64,000 nt of DNA, taken from contig NZ_CP109487.1 of NCBI RefSeq assembly GCF_036227605.1, forward strand, positions 9,225,001-9,289,000, in the 5' to 3' direction. Positions 1 through 8,274 of the stretch are shown piece by piece. The notes below the pieces were generated by a model that had not been told where the DNA came from, did no database searches, and saw nothing but the letters and a program-made list of their open reading frames with translations. Origin of the DNA: Streptomyces sp. NBC_01439. GTDB lineage: Bacteria; Actinomycetota; Actinomycetes; Streptomycetales; Streptomycetaceae. The first letter of the stretch is position 1. Each line of letters opens with the position of its first letter. Position numbers and translations under genes: made by a program.

Positions 1-1
1 G

Positions 2-412
2 GGCACCGAGATCGCCACCGGCACCTCGGAAAGGATGAACTACAAGACCACCCTCAAGCCCAAGGACATCCTCACCTTCTCCGCGCAGAACGCCATGGTC
101 CGCACCACCGGCACCCTGAACGTCAACGACGACACCGGCAGCGCCACCGTGGAGAACATCACCGTCGACAGTCCCTCCACCGTCACCGCCAGCTCGCTCA
201 TCGCGCAGACCTTCACCGGGGCCGGGCAGTGCGAGACGCTGCGGCCCACCCGAGACGCCGCGGACCCCCAGCCCACCGGCCCCTCCCGTGGATCCAGCAA
301 GGCGATCGAAGGCCTTCCGGACGTGTACGAGATCCAAGCACCGGCCTCCGGCACCCGCCCGAGCACCACCAAGCACCTCAAGCCGGCCCGGATCTCCACC
401 CACCACGGCTAG
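2..412 (+). CDS. 3' end of an unrecognised (probably exported) protein gene, truncated by the window edge
   Basis: The frame is open from the first bases of the window, so the true start lies outside it; the first internal ATG is at 35. The product is rich in Thr, Ser, Asn and Val, without membrane segments, as in secreted beta-rich actinomycete proteins, and then turns Pro/Ser/Thr-rich. The stop codon TAG (410-412) coincides with the left edge of an inverted-repeat element, so the last residues and stop may be created by that insertion. I do not recognise the family. Confidence 0.5.
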   Translation, partial: GTEIATGTSERMNYKTTLKPKDILTFSAQNAMVRTTGTLNVNDDTGSATVENITVDSPSTVTASSLIAQTFTGAGQCETLRPTRDAADPQPTGPSRGSSKAIEGLPDVYEIQAPASGTRPSTTKHLKPARISTHHG

Positions 413-607
413 GCCGTCTCTTCCGGATCTTGTCGGGCCCGCGGCGCCCGGCACCGCACCCGGCCGCGTTGTCGGGGCGCCCGAGTACGTCCAGTACACG
501 GGCGCCCCTCCGCCTTGCCGGCCTTCCCCTCGGCCCTGGCGGGCCTGGGGAGACCCCATGGCACCGGACGCCGCGGGCTCGGCCGACAAGATCCGGAAGA
601 GACGGCC
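412..607. mobile_element. MITE-like element with 25-bp perfect terminal inverted repeats
   Basis: The 25 bases at 412-436 (GGCCGTCTCTTCCGGATCTT and on to TGTCGG) are exactly the reverse complement of 583-607. The similarity continues inward for about 20 more bases with a 4-base insertion (GCCCGCGGCG on both sides), giving an imperfect inverted repeat of about 45 bp. The element is about 196 bp and carries no convincing gene, which fits a non-autonomous miniature element derived from an IS. No obvious target-site duplication is seen at the edges. A very strong transcription terminator is the alternative, but the 146-bp spacer argues against that. Confidence 0.6.
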
Positions 608-964
608 CAGTCCAGCGCCGGTACTCGTCGAACCACACACCACCGGAATCGACACCCCAACAAACGGAGCGCGGCCCAACCACCCTGGCGAACTGCACGC
701 CCACAGGCCCAGTGCCCGACCGGACCTCAACCACCCGGCCGGGCACACGTCCGAACATGCCGGTCCTCCCTGTGCGTGCGCACGCCCGAGCGCCGGGCGA
801 CCTCGCCCACGCGCCCGGCACTGCGGCGACCAGCAGGCCGCCTGCGCCCTTTGCGGGACCTCAGCCAGACGAGCGGGCCTGCGGCCCTGGCGAGCGGAGC
901 AGCGCGGCCTGACCAGGGTCACACCGAGGGTGCGACCAACGAGGCTGCGGCCGCAAAGGCAGTG
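608..964. other. gene-free stretch, no recognisable feature
   Basis: Open frames exist on both strands but none has a ribosome-binding site, consistent third-position GC or a recognisable domain. The minus-strand reading around 780-830 faintly resembles a degenerate helix-turn-helix, too weak to call. Confidence 0.3.
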
Positions 965-2177
965 TCACGTGTTCTTGTTGAGGAAGTCGAGGAGGATCTG
1001 GCGGCTGGTCTGGGAAGTGAGGCTGCCGTAGGCGTCGTCGAAGGCGTGCTCGGCGAATGGGAGTTCCTTCACCGTCGTGTCCACCTCCTTGGCCCGGAGC
1101 GAGGCGCCGAAGTCCTTGATGGTGTCGGGGCGGGTGCTGCGATCGCGGTCTCCCACGACGAGCAGGGTGCGCTGCAGGCCCTCTTGGACGTCGGTGATCG
1201 GGGAGACCTCGCGGTAGCGCTCGGGGTAGCGGGCAGGCGTGCCGCCGGTGAAGAGTTCCGCGGCCTCACGGGTGCCGGCGACGTCCTCCTTCCACATGCC
1301 GTCGACATCGGTGCCCGGGTAGAAGCCGACGACGGAGAACGGGGGCTTCGGAGTGGCGCCGTCGGTGGCCCGTATGGTGCCGTTCTTGAGCCGGTAGGCC
1401 GTGTTCATGGCGAGCCTGCCGCCAGCTGACATGCCGCCCAGCGATATACGGGACGAGTCGATGCCGTACTCGTCGGCGTGCTCCCGCGTCCAACCCAGGG
1501 CGGTCATCAGGTCCTGCGGGGCCTTGTTCCACGTGGGGCGCTCGGGGGTGGCCAGGCGGTAGTCGACGGCAATGACCGCCATGCCGTGGTCCGCCAACCA
1601 ACGGCCAATACCCCGCAGGTCGCTCTTGTCGAAGGTGTGGAAGCCTCCGGCATGGGCGAGCACGATGGCCGGCACCTTGCTGTCCCGGCTCTCCTTGGCC
1701 AGGTACACGTCCGCTTCGAGCGCCTCACCGTCATGGGTGGCGTAGACGTGGGTCGCGTCCGGTGCGGCACCGACGGGGGAGGCGAGCTGGCTGAAGACCT
1801 GTCTGAAGGAGACCTTCGTACCGGCGTCGCGCGTGGCAGTGAACTGGACGCTCCCGATGCCCAGGGCAGCGGTGGTTGACAGTGCGGTCACCGCGGTGAG
1901 GACGCGCCCCCAGCGCACCAAGCCGCTACGCCAAGCCAGGGTTCCCAGAGCGGTACCAACGATGCCGATGAGTGCTATGTGGAGGGGGTACTGTCCGCCG
2001 ACGACCGGCCGATGACGCCGGCCTTGGGGATGGCCGGAAGTACGCACCCAGCATGATGGCAGATGTGAAGAAGGCCAAGACCGAGGCGACCGAAGCGAGA
2101 ACGACGCGTAGGGACCTCTTGATCCTGCCGGGGGACGAGGCCTGGGAACCAGGTACCGGGTATGAGACTTCTGACAT
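965..2177 (-). CDS. membrane-anchored alpha/beta hydrolase (esterase-like), apparently frameshifted near the N-terminus
   Basis: The C-terminal 300 residues are an alpha/beta hydrolase of the esterase/lipase type: oxyanion region HAGGF, nucleophile elbow GMSAGG, and a C-terminal region ending in a His within EHAFDD. An N-terminal membrane portion (hydrophobic helices, including one just after GGQYPLHIALIGIVG) precedes it, suggesting an extracytoplasmic catalytic domain. The likely start is ATG at 2177 with an AAGGAA ribosome-binding site. From there a good membrane segment reads in one frame to about 2060, a short stretch (AIPKAGVIG) makes sense in a second frame, and the rest is in the third. 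Two single-base indels between about 2010 and 2060 would restore one frame. They may be real mutations or sequence errors. Confidence 0.7.
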
Positions 2178-2619
2178 GGTGGCGTTCCTTGAAGGCGTGG
2201 GGCGCGGGAGGACGGTGCCTCCAACTGGGGCTTTACAAGGTTCGCCTTCAAGGTCGGTGATCTGCGTCCCCCGGAGGAGCCAACCTGCTGCGTAGCCCTC
2301 CAGGGCTACGCCGACCTGCAACGCCGACGCCTCGACCGGAGCAACGACCACCTGCCGCCGACGGTGTATCAGCAGGACCATCGAGGAGCCGACGGGACGG
2401 AATGCCACGGCGGCCCCTCCGACCCACTCCTCCATGGCCCCACCAGAGAGGCGAACGGCCACCCGATGCGGCAACCGAGGCTGGCACGGCACGGCAACGC
2501 CGCCAGGGCGTTCCCCAGGAACCTCGAAGACGGTGGTGAGGATGGAGGCCGAGCGCCCCGTTGGACGCCGCGGCCACAGCGGCAGTCGCCGGCCCGGCGA
2601 TCCTAAGAAAGCGGCCCGG
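2178..2619. other. intergenic stretch with a possible minus-strand coding relic
   Basis: On the minus strand about 2230-2540 reads without stops with moderately coding-like composition in the same frame as the start of the hydrolase, but has no recognisable domain or start signal. It could be the remains of a gene between the response regulator and the hydrolase. No other feature is seen. Confidence 0.25.
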
Positions 2620-3321
2620 CTAGGTGGCGGTTCGGAGCGAGGGCGTCCAGTGGGTAGCGTTGCCGGGAACGACCAGGCCGGTTTCGTAGGCGAAGACGGC
2701 GGCCTGGGTCCGGTCGCGCAGCTGCAGTTTGTGCAGAATGCGACCCATATGGGTCTTGACGGTCTCTTCAGCGACGACCAACACCTGGGCGATCTCCGCA
2801 TTGGACATGCCCTGCGCCACCTGCGCGAGAACTTCGCTCTCGCGGTCGGTGAGCGCATCGATGCGCACATCGGTCGGCTGCTTGGCGCTCGGACTCACGC
2901 GAGAGAACTCTGCGATGAGCCGCATCGTGATGTCGGGTGCGAGCAAGGCCTCGCCCCGGGCCACCACCCTTACGGCTTCGGCAAGCTGGATGCCGGAGGC
3001 GTCCTTGAGGAGGAAACCGGAAGCCCCGGCGCGCAGCGCCTCGTACACGTACTCGTCGAGGTTGAAGGTGGTCAGGATGAGGATCTTCGTCGATGGCCCG
3101 GGGGCGGACACGACCTGGCGGGTGGCCTCGATGCCGTCCAGGCCGGGCATCCGGATGTCCATCACCATCACATCGGGCGCCAGCTCCTCGGCCCGGGCTA
3201 CGGCCTGCCTACCGTTCTCGACGGTGGCAACGACCTCGATGTCGGGCTGGGCGCCGAGCAGGATGGCGAAGGCCTCCCGGACCATGGCCTGGTCATCGGC
3301 GATGAGCACGCGGATGGTCAT
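2620..3321 (-). CDS. NarL/FixJ-family response regulator (orphan)
   Basis: A two-domain DNA-binding response regulator of 233 aa. The receiver domain (about 1-120) shows the acidic pair D9-D10, the phospho-acceptor D55 in DVMVMDIRMPG, the Thr of the TTF segment and the conserved Lys in LLKDAS. The C-terminal LuxR-type helix-turn-helix begins at LTDRESEVL and contains VAEETVKTHMGRIL. ATG 3321 overlaps the stop of an upstream frame by ATGA, the usual arrangement for a kinase-regulator pair. Only the last 30 or so codons of that kinase remain, so the regulator has lost its local partner. It would respond to an unlinked kinase or be non-functional. Confidence 0.93.
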   Translation of the reverse strand: MTIRVLIADDQAMVREAFAILLGAQPDIEVVATVENGRQAVARAEELAPDVMVMDIRMPGLDGIEATRQVVSAPGPSTKILILTTFNLDEYVYEALRAGASGFLLKDASGIQLAEAVRVVARGEALLAPDITMRLIAEFSRVSPSAKQPTDVRIDALTDRESEVLAQVAQGMSNAEIAQVLVVAEETVKTHMGRILHKLQLRDRTQAAVFAYETGLVVPGNATHWTPSLRTAT

Positions 3322-3410
3322 GCGTAGGCCTCCGTGTCGGCGGCGGTAGTAGCGGCTTCGGACTCGGACTCGGACTTGGGCACGGGCGGGGGGCCGGCAT
3401 CGCGTGGCAA
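3318..3410 (-). pseudogene. C-terminal scrap of the partner histidine kinase
   Basis: On the minus strand the frame ends with the motif RVVLPRDAG followed by a Pro/Ser/Glu-rich tail and a TGA overlapping the ATG of the response regulator. This is how HATPase domains of NarL-partner kinases usually end. Upstream of about 3410 the sequence instead codes, on the other strand, for an unrelated protein, so the kinase was cut off by a rearrangement. Confidence 0.55.
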
Positions 3411-3428
3411 TACCACGCGGGCGACCTG

Positions 3429-3911
3429 GTGATCCCGAAGGACCTCGCCCTCGACATCGCGCTGGTCGTCGACGGCGACCTGATCGTGCACGGCTTCCTG
3501 GACGACTACGTCCACGACATCGGCATGCTCGTGGTGCTCGGCGACCTGGTGGTCCGCGACCTGGTCTCCTGGGGCTCGGTATACGTGGACGGCGACCTGC
3601 GGGCGGAGGGCATCGTCTACGGCTACTACAACGACTTCACGTTCGAGGTGAAGGGCGAGGTACACGCCCGAGCGCTGGTGTTGTACGACAAGTCCGCCTC
3701 TTACAAGACGGGGGAGCTGGGCGTGGAGGTGGAGTCCTACCATCCGCCCAAGGAGCAACTCCGGGCCGCCCGCGACATTTTCGTACCGCAGGTGTACGAC
3801 GGTGGCGCGAAGCGGGCCAGGAAGGGCCTGCTGCCGAAGCTGGGCCGCCCGAGCTACCGGCGGGTCTGCCGTCGGCTGCGGGACGGTAAGCCACTGTTCC
3901 GTAGCGCTTAG
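3429..3911 (+). CDS. bactofilin-like / polymer-forming beta-helix protein, probably 5'-truncated
   Basis: The product contains repeating short beta-strand units such as LVVDGDLIVHG, LVVLGDLVV and VYVDGDLRAEG, the pattern of a right-handed beta-helix as found in polymer-forming (bactofilin-like) proteins, followed by a basic C-terminal tail. The nominal start GTG 3429 has no ribosome-binding site, and the same frame continues upstream in register (AWQYHAGDL) to about 3400, where it runs into the remnant of the histidine kinase on the opposite strand. The gene therefore most likely lost its 5' end in the same rearrangement that removed the kinase. Function unknown. Confidence 0.55.
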   Translation: MIPKDLALDIALVVDGDLIVHGFLDDYVHDIGMLVVLGDLVVRDLVSWGSVYVDGDLRAEGIVYGYYNDFTFEVKGEVHARALVLYDKSASYKTGELGVEVESYHPPKEQLRAARDIFVPQVYDGGAKRARKGLLPKLGRPSYRRVCRRLRDGKPLFRSA

Positions 3912-3912
3912 G

Positions 3913-3944
3913 AGCCCACCAGCCCACCAGCCCACCAGCCCACC
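3913..3944. repeat. four tandem copies of an 8-bp unit
   Basis: AGCCCACC occurs four times in perfect tandem immediately after the stop of the preceding gene. It is a short low-complexity satellite, prone to slippage. The rest of 3945-4240 has no gene I can support. Confidence 0.85.
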
Positions 3945-4241
3945 TGCTTCCTCACGCTCAACTACACGTAGAAAGCCACCCACCTGGCGCGCCGGTCTTC
4001 AGCCGAGGAGGCCCGAACCTCCAAAGCGCTTCTGGCCCCAGGCGGAACGGGAGGCGCTGCTGGGGCGAGTCGAGGAAGGGGAGAGGGGGAGGGTGGCAAC
4101 CAGCATGCGGCGCCATCACGCTTGAGGACTGGGACTACACCCACGACAACGCCGTACCGCCGCCCGAGTCGCTGGCCCCGTCGAGAGCATCGAACAGCCT
4201 TCCTCCTTCCGAGCATTGGCTGTTGGAAAAGGCTGGTTCAG

Positions 4242-4608
4242 TTGACCGCCACGACGTCGGACGGCACCCGGCTGACCGGACCGGCCTGGTACCAAGTCCA
4301 CACCCTGGCCTACGCCCAGGAACTCGGCCACGACGTCCACCCCATCGAGGCCTCCCTGCGCAGCGAGACCGGCGCCCACCTCGGCCCCTGGCACGACCGC
4401 CTCAAGACGGCGTTCATGGACACCCTGGCCGACCTTGGGCGTGTCACCAAGGACGTGACCGACGGCGGATGCCTGGCCGCGATGGAGGACGGCCGGGTGC
4501 GCCGCCTGACCGTCCACCTCCCCGCCGCCTACTCCGAGCGCCTCTTCACCGCCGTTGCCCAAGGCGCTGCCCACCGCGACCTGCGCGCGATCGTCCCTCA
4601 CAGCCGTC
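4242..4608 (+). pseudogene. remnant containing the middle of a telomere terminal-protein (Tpg-like) gene
   Basis: From TTG 4242 the frame has strong coding bias. Its first 80 or so residues (TSDGTRLTGPAWYQ onward) are unrecognised. It then reads EDGRVRRLTVHLPAAYSERLF, which matches the conserved central block of Streptomyces Tpg proteins (DDGRxRRLTVxLPPxYAxRLF) and the second copy in this window near 34.3 kb. The match stops at about 4600, exactly where the 3' end of soxR begins on the other strand, so the C-terminal Tpg part is missing. The upstream part may be a fusion. Non-functional as a terminal protein. Confidence 0.5.
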
Positions 4609-5062
4609 GGGGCCCGACGCCTTCGTCGGCGAGCGCGTCGCCGGGGTTCAGCAGAGCGCAGGCCTTCATCGAGAGACATCCGCAGCCGATGCACCCGGTG
4701 AGCTCGGCCTCAAGCCGCTCGATGGTCTGTCGGCGCTCCTCCAGTCGACGCTTCCACTCACGCGAGGCCCGCTGCCACTCCTGGTGGCTCGGCGGACGGT
4801 CGAGCGGCACATCGGCGAACGCCTCCCGGAGGTCTTGCAACGGGATGCCGATTCGTTTCGCCACCGAGATCAACGCGATACGACGCAGCATGTGCCGCGG
4901 GTAGCGGCGCTGATTGCGCTCGTCGCGTTCGGAGGCGATCAGACCGAGCTCTTCGTAGAACCGCAGAGCGGAGACCGCTGATCCGGTCCGCGCGCTCACC
5001 TCGCCGATGCTCAGCCAGTCGTCCGGGGTGGCCCGGACACCGACGGAAAGATCGCTCGTCAT
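4598..5062 (-). CDS. soxR: SoxR, redox-sensing MerR-family transcriptional regulator
   Basis: 154 aa. The N-terminal winged-helix region (LSIGEVSARTGSAVSALRFYEE) is followed by a long dimerisation helix and the diagnostic [2Fe-2S] motif C-x2-C-x-C-x5-C at Cys124, 127, 129 and 135, with wording CIGCGCLSMKAC almost identical to enterobacterial SoxR. In streptomycetes SoxR answers redox-cycling compounds (including the organism's own pigments) rather than superoxide alone. ATG 5062 is chosen because it lies just downstream of the SoxR box; upstream in-frame codons cross the operator. The gene is divergent from a ferredoxin gene, with the SoxR box between them. Confidence 0.95.
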   Translation of the reverse strand: MTSDLSVGVRATPDDWLSIGEVSARTGSAVSALRFYEELGLIASERDERNQRRYPRHMLRRIALISVAKRIGIPLQDLREAFADVPLDRPPSHQEWQRASREWKRRLEERRQTIERLEAELTGCIGCGCLSMKACALLNPGDALADEGVGPRRL

Positions 5063-5079
5063 CCAGAGCCTCCTCTTGC

Positions 5080-5097
5080 CCTCAAGCCTACTTGAGG
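5080..5097. promoter_or_regulatory. SoxR box between soxR and the ferredoxin gene
   Basis: CCTCAAGCCTACTTGAGG has perfect 7-bp arms (CCTCAAG/CTTGAGG) around a 4-bp centre and matches the enterobacterial sox box consensus except in the centre. For the rightward ferredoxin promoter it lies between a possible -35 TTGCCC (5076-5081) and -10 TACGGT (5101-5106), a 19-bp spacer, the over-long spacing that MerR-family activators correct by DNA distortion. It also lies just upstream of the soxR start, so autoregulation is likely. Confidence 0.9.
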
Positions 5098-5157
5098 CCC
5101 TACGGTCGGCTGCGTCGGAACGGCAAGCAGAAATGATCTGGAGAGGATGGCAGTCCA

Positions 5158-5481
5158 ATGACGTTTGTGATCGCGTTGCCCTGTGTCGACGTGAAGGACA
5201 AGGCATGCATCGAGGAGTGCCCTGTCGACTGCATCTACGAGGGAGAGCGCATGCTCTATATTCACCCGGACGAGTGCGTCGACTGCGGCGCCTGCGAACC
5301 AGCGTGCCCAGTCGAAGCGATCCTCTTCGAGGACGACACCCCGCAGGAATGGCAGCACTTCAACGCTGTGAACGCCGAGTTCTTCTCCGACCTCGGTTCC
5401 CCCGGTAGCAGCGCGAGGCTCGGCCCGATCGAGAGGGATCATCCGCTCGTCACGGCGCTGCCGCCTCAGGGAGCCAATTGA
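5158..5481 (+). CDS. fdxA: seven-iron ferredoxin (FdxA type), predicted SoxR target
   Basis: 107 aa with the cysteine pattern of 7Fe ferredoxins: Cys9, 17 and 50 for a [3Fe-4S] cluster and Cys21, 40, 43 and 46 for a [4Fe-4S] cluster (ACIEECPVDC and CVDCGACEPACP). It carries electrons to cytoplasmic redox enzymes. The start has GGAG spaced 7-10 bases upstream. Its promoter contains the SoxR box, so induction by redox-active compounds is predicted, perhaps to supply or buffer reducing equivalents. Its stop overlaps a possible downstream TTG start by TTGA. Confidence 0.93.
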   Translation: MTFVIALPCVDVKDKACIEECPVDCIYEGERMLYIHPDECVDCGACEPACPVEAILFEDDTPQEWQHFNAVNAEFFSDLGSPGSSARLGPIERDHPLVTALPPQGAN

Positions 5482-5618
5482 GCCAACAGGCCGTGGAGCA
5501 GCACATGACCGTAGCCGCCACCATCCGATGCCCAGCCGAGCACACCGACGGCGGAGTCTGCAAGACGTCCACCACAGCACGGGAACGCCGGATCCGTGGT
5601 GGCGGCTACAGCTACTGA
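5478..5618 (+). CDS. possible small protein translationally coupled to the ferredoxin
   Basis: A 46-aa frame begins with TTG at 5478, overlapping the ferredoxin stop (TTGA), with AGGGAG 5 bases upstream; an internal ATG is at 5505. The product has two cysteines (RCPAEHTDGGVCK) and a basic C-terminus. No family is recognised. It could be a partner of the ferredoxin or the start of a decayed gene. Confidence 0.35.
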   Translation: MSQQAVEQHMTVAATIRCPAEHTDGGVCKTSTTARERRIRGGGYSY

Positions 5619-5958
5619 CCGACACCCTCACTGATCGTGCCACGAGCACGGTCAGGTTCGAAGACCCGGCCCTCCTGTAGGTCCGCTCGCCTCGGGAAGA
5701 GAACAATTGCCGCCTGGGAAGCGATCTTCAACCGGTGTCTCCTGACTGGCATCTCAGCAGGTCAACGAGTCGGTACCTGACAGAGGCGCTTCGACAGGAC
5801 ACTCGGGCCGCTTCGGTCGACTCCGATCCGCTTCCAGATCGCCACCCTGCGGGCGCACCAGTCTGATCCGTAAGGCATACCCGCCGCCGCCCGATTTCCT
5901 CCTGGTCCGCGGAGACGGAAGAATCTGCCGAACACGTGGCACGCTGGAGGGACGTCAA
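5619..5958. other. gene-free stretch
   Basis: No frame with coding bias or start signal is seen. The promoter of the downstream SUKH gene is presumably here, but no clear hexamers are visible. Confidence 0.3.
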
Positions 5959-7167
5959 TTGACATCGGACATAGGCACGTTTGCCAGCCCATCCGCCGAG
6001 CGCCCGCCCTCCTCTGTACCCATCGACTGGACGGCCGTCGAGGACTGGCTCGGACTGCGGCTACCGGCTGACTACAAGCGGCTCGCCGACCGGTACGGGC
6101 CGCTGGACTTCGGTGAGTACGTGTGGATCCACGTGCCGTGCGTCCAGCGGGACCGCTTCGACTACGGTGACTGGCTGCGTGCGACGCACCGGCAGGCGCG
6201 GATCGAGGCGCGGGGGCTGCCCGAGGTCGAGCGGCCCGTGTTCCACCCCGAGCCCGGAGGCCTGTTGGCCTGGGGCTGCACACGGGGCAGCGACGTACTG
6301 TTCTGGGACACCTCGGCCTCCGTCGACCCCGACAAGTGGACCGTGGTGGTACGGCACTCGGGGGCGGTGCCGGGCAGTGGCCTGCTCCGCTGGCACCGGT
6401 ACGACCTGACGTTCACCGATTATCTGCGGCACACCGTCCGCGACACCTGGGAGCTCCCTTCTCCTCCCGGCCCGCTGCTGGGCCCGCTGCCGGGCGCCGT
6501 CGCGCGAACCGGCTTCCTCCCCGACGCCGCGCCGTGGACCCCACCCGCTCCTACCCCACCTCGGCTCACCGAGGCCGAGCGCCGAATCGCGCTGGAGACC
6601 GGCACCGGGCTGGACGCATTGCGGCTGCTGTCGCCGCCACCCGAGCGCCCGTACCTCGGCAACCTCGGCAACGGCTCCTGGGAAGGGTTGTTCGTCGAAC
6701 TGGGCACACGGCTGCCCGGGGAGTACGTGCGGCTGATGGACGGGTACGGCGCCGGCATCTGGAACGGGTGGCTACGTTTCCACACCCCGCTCCGGACCGG
6801 CGAGCGGCGTTTCCTCACACACGTCGAGGACACAGCGGACGCCTACCGGGAGCTCAAGGACGACCACCCGGGCTGGTACCCGCTGGCCGTCTGGCCCGAG
6901 CCCGGCGGCTTCCTCGCCTTCGCCAACTCCATCGACGGCGACTACCTCGGCTGGCTCACCGAGGGCGAGGATCCCGATACATGGCCGCTGATCCTCTGGC
7001 CCCGCCACGCAGACCAGGGACCGCCACTCGAGGGCGGCCTGATCGACACCCTCCTCGACTGGCAGCGCGGCACCCTGGTCGCGCCCGGGTTCGCCACCCC
7101 GGACGAGGACGACGACCCTGCCGAGGTCGCGGACTTCCGGCCCTTTGACGACCGCGCCTACTGGTGA
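5959..7167 (+). CDS. tandem SMI1/KNR4 (SUKH)-domain protein, probable immunity-type protein
   Basis: 402 aa with two copies of a SUKH-like domain, about residues 20-165 and 225-385. Each opens with an LRLPADYKRLADRYGPLDFG-type segment (second: TRLPGEYVRLMDGYGAG) and ends with a FHPEPGGLLAWG / VWPEPGGFLAFA strand, linked by a Pro-rich spacer. SUKH proteins are commonly immunity proteins for contact-dependent or ESX-delivered toxins. TTG 5959 is supported by GGAGG 8 bases upstream. No toxin gene is adjacent, so its partner is unknown. The duplication within one chain is notable. Cytoplasmic by sequence. Confidence 0.75.
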   Translation: MTSDIGTFASPSAERPPSSVPIDWTAVEDWLGLRLPADYKRLADRYGPLDFGEYVWIHVPCVQRDRFDYGDWLRATHRQARIEARGLPEVERPVFHPEPGGLLAWGCTRGSDVLFWDTSASVDPDKWTVVVRHSGAVPGSGLLRWHRYDLTFTDYLRHTVRDTWELPSPPGPLLGPLPGAVARTGFLPDAAPWTPPAPTPPRLTEAERRIALETGTGLDALRLLSPPPERPYLGNLGNGSWEGLFVELGTRLPGEYVRLMDGYGAGIWNGWLRFHTPLRTGERRFLTHVEDTADAYRELKDDHPGWYPLAVWPEPGGFLAFANSIDGDYLGWLTEGEDPDTWPLILWPRHADQGPPLEGGLIDTLLDWQRGTLVAPGFATPDEDDDPAEVADFRPFDDRAYW

Positions 7168-7535
7168 GGCCTCAGCTGGCACTCGTGCGGTTGTCCGTCC
7201 GGCGGGTGCGCCGGGGTGTCGCGCTCGCGCCGCCGTTGACGATGCGCCGGCCCAGGCGATGCCCCGTGCCGTCCTACTCAGGGGTGGATGAGATGGCCAA
7301 CGGCCGAGAGTAATGCTGCAGGGGCCCCGGTGGTGCCACGTAGCGCGCTGTTGTGGTGACAACTACCCTGCCCTACCCGCACATAGTCTCACCCGGCCGG
7401 GCAGCCATCGGTCCAACCGACTGCGTGCCGGAGAAGCGCGGCCGGATTCGCGGAGGCCATGGCCTCGGAGGATGACGGTGGCCTCCCCCACGCGGGTCGG
7501 AGGCGGTCAATGAGCGCAGCACGGGCTGGTCGGTG
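7168..7535. other. gene-free stretch before a transposase relic
   Basis: No gene, hairpin or repeat that I can support. Confidence 0.3.
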
Positions 7536-7539
7536 TGGC

Positions 7540-8274
7540 CCTTGTGTCAGATCGCGGTGCCGTGACCGCGAGGGTGCGTTGCATGACGCGGGCGACGACA
7601 CCGCCGGGTGTGCACCCTCGGTGCTGCTCGAGGTCGAGTTGGCCCTTGAAGGTCTCGTTGACTGACTCGATGACCTGCCGCAAGGGCTTGAACAGTGGTG
7701 CGCCGAGCCGGCTGCAGCAGCCGGATGCCCTGCTCGGCCAACGGATGCTCGAAGTCGCGACCGAAGTCCCGATCAGCGTCTGCTCGGGCTGGCCGGCGAC
7801 GAGCCCCGGTTCGGCCGCGATTAGGCGAGGGTGAAGGCGACCGGCAGGCCCTGGAGGGTGCACACCAGGTGCAGCCGAAAGCCCCAGAAGAAGCGGCTGT
7901 GGCTCGCGCAGTCCACGGGTGTGGAGTCCAGGATCCACACGTCGTTGCTCCACACTGAGGTGTCGGTGGCCAGAGTCCGGGTGACCCGGCGAAGCAGCTT
8001 GGCGGCCTTGCATGGCCGCTTGTTGTAGCCGGGAAGCTTCGGCAGGCAGGGGAAGAGATGCCGCAGGTGAGCGTGGGCATGGCGGAGCCACCCGGCCTCG
8101 GAGGTGACGCCGAGCATGGCCTGCATCATCGTGAGCGTGACTAGCTCAGCATCGGTCAGCTCGCGGAGCATTCCCGACGACCGGACGCCAGGGTGCATGA
8201 CGCGGCGACGCCTTCAGCAGGTCGTCCGTCTTCACGCAATGTGCGGTCGTGAGCGGGTCCAACTCTGTCTTCAC
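7540..8274 (-). pseudogene. IS982-type transposase, multiply frameshifted and internally deleted
   Basis: Starting at GTG 8274 the minus strand reads VKTELDPLTTAHCVKTDDLL, then in shifted frames LTDAELVTLTMMQAMLG, the conserved WSNDVWILDSTPVDC (first catalytic Asp), SHSRFFWGFRLHLVC, and near the end FKPLRQVIESVNETFKGQ with GGVVARVMQRTLA. These are the landmarks of Streptomyces IS982/IS4-like DDE transposases. At least three frames are needed and about 30 codons are missing after DSTPVDC. Inactive. No clear terminal repeats found. Confidence 0.8.
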
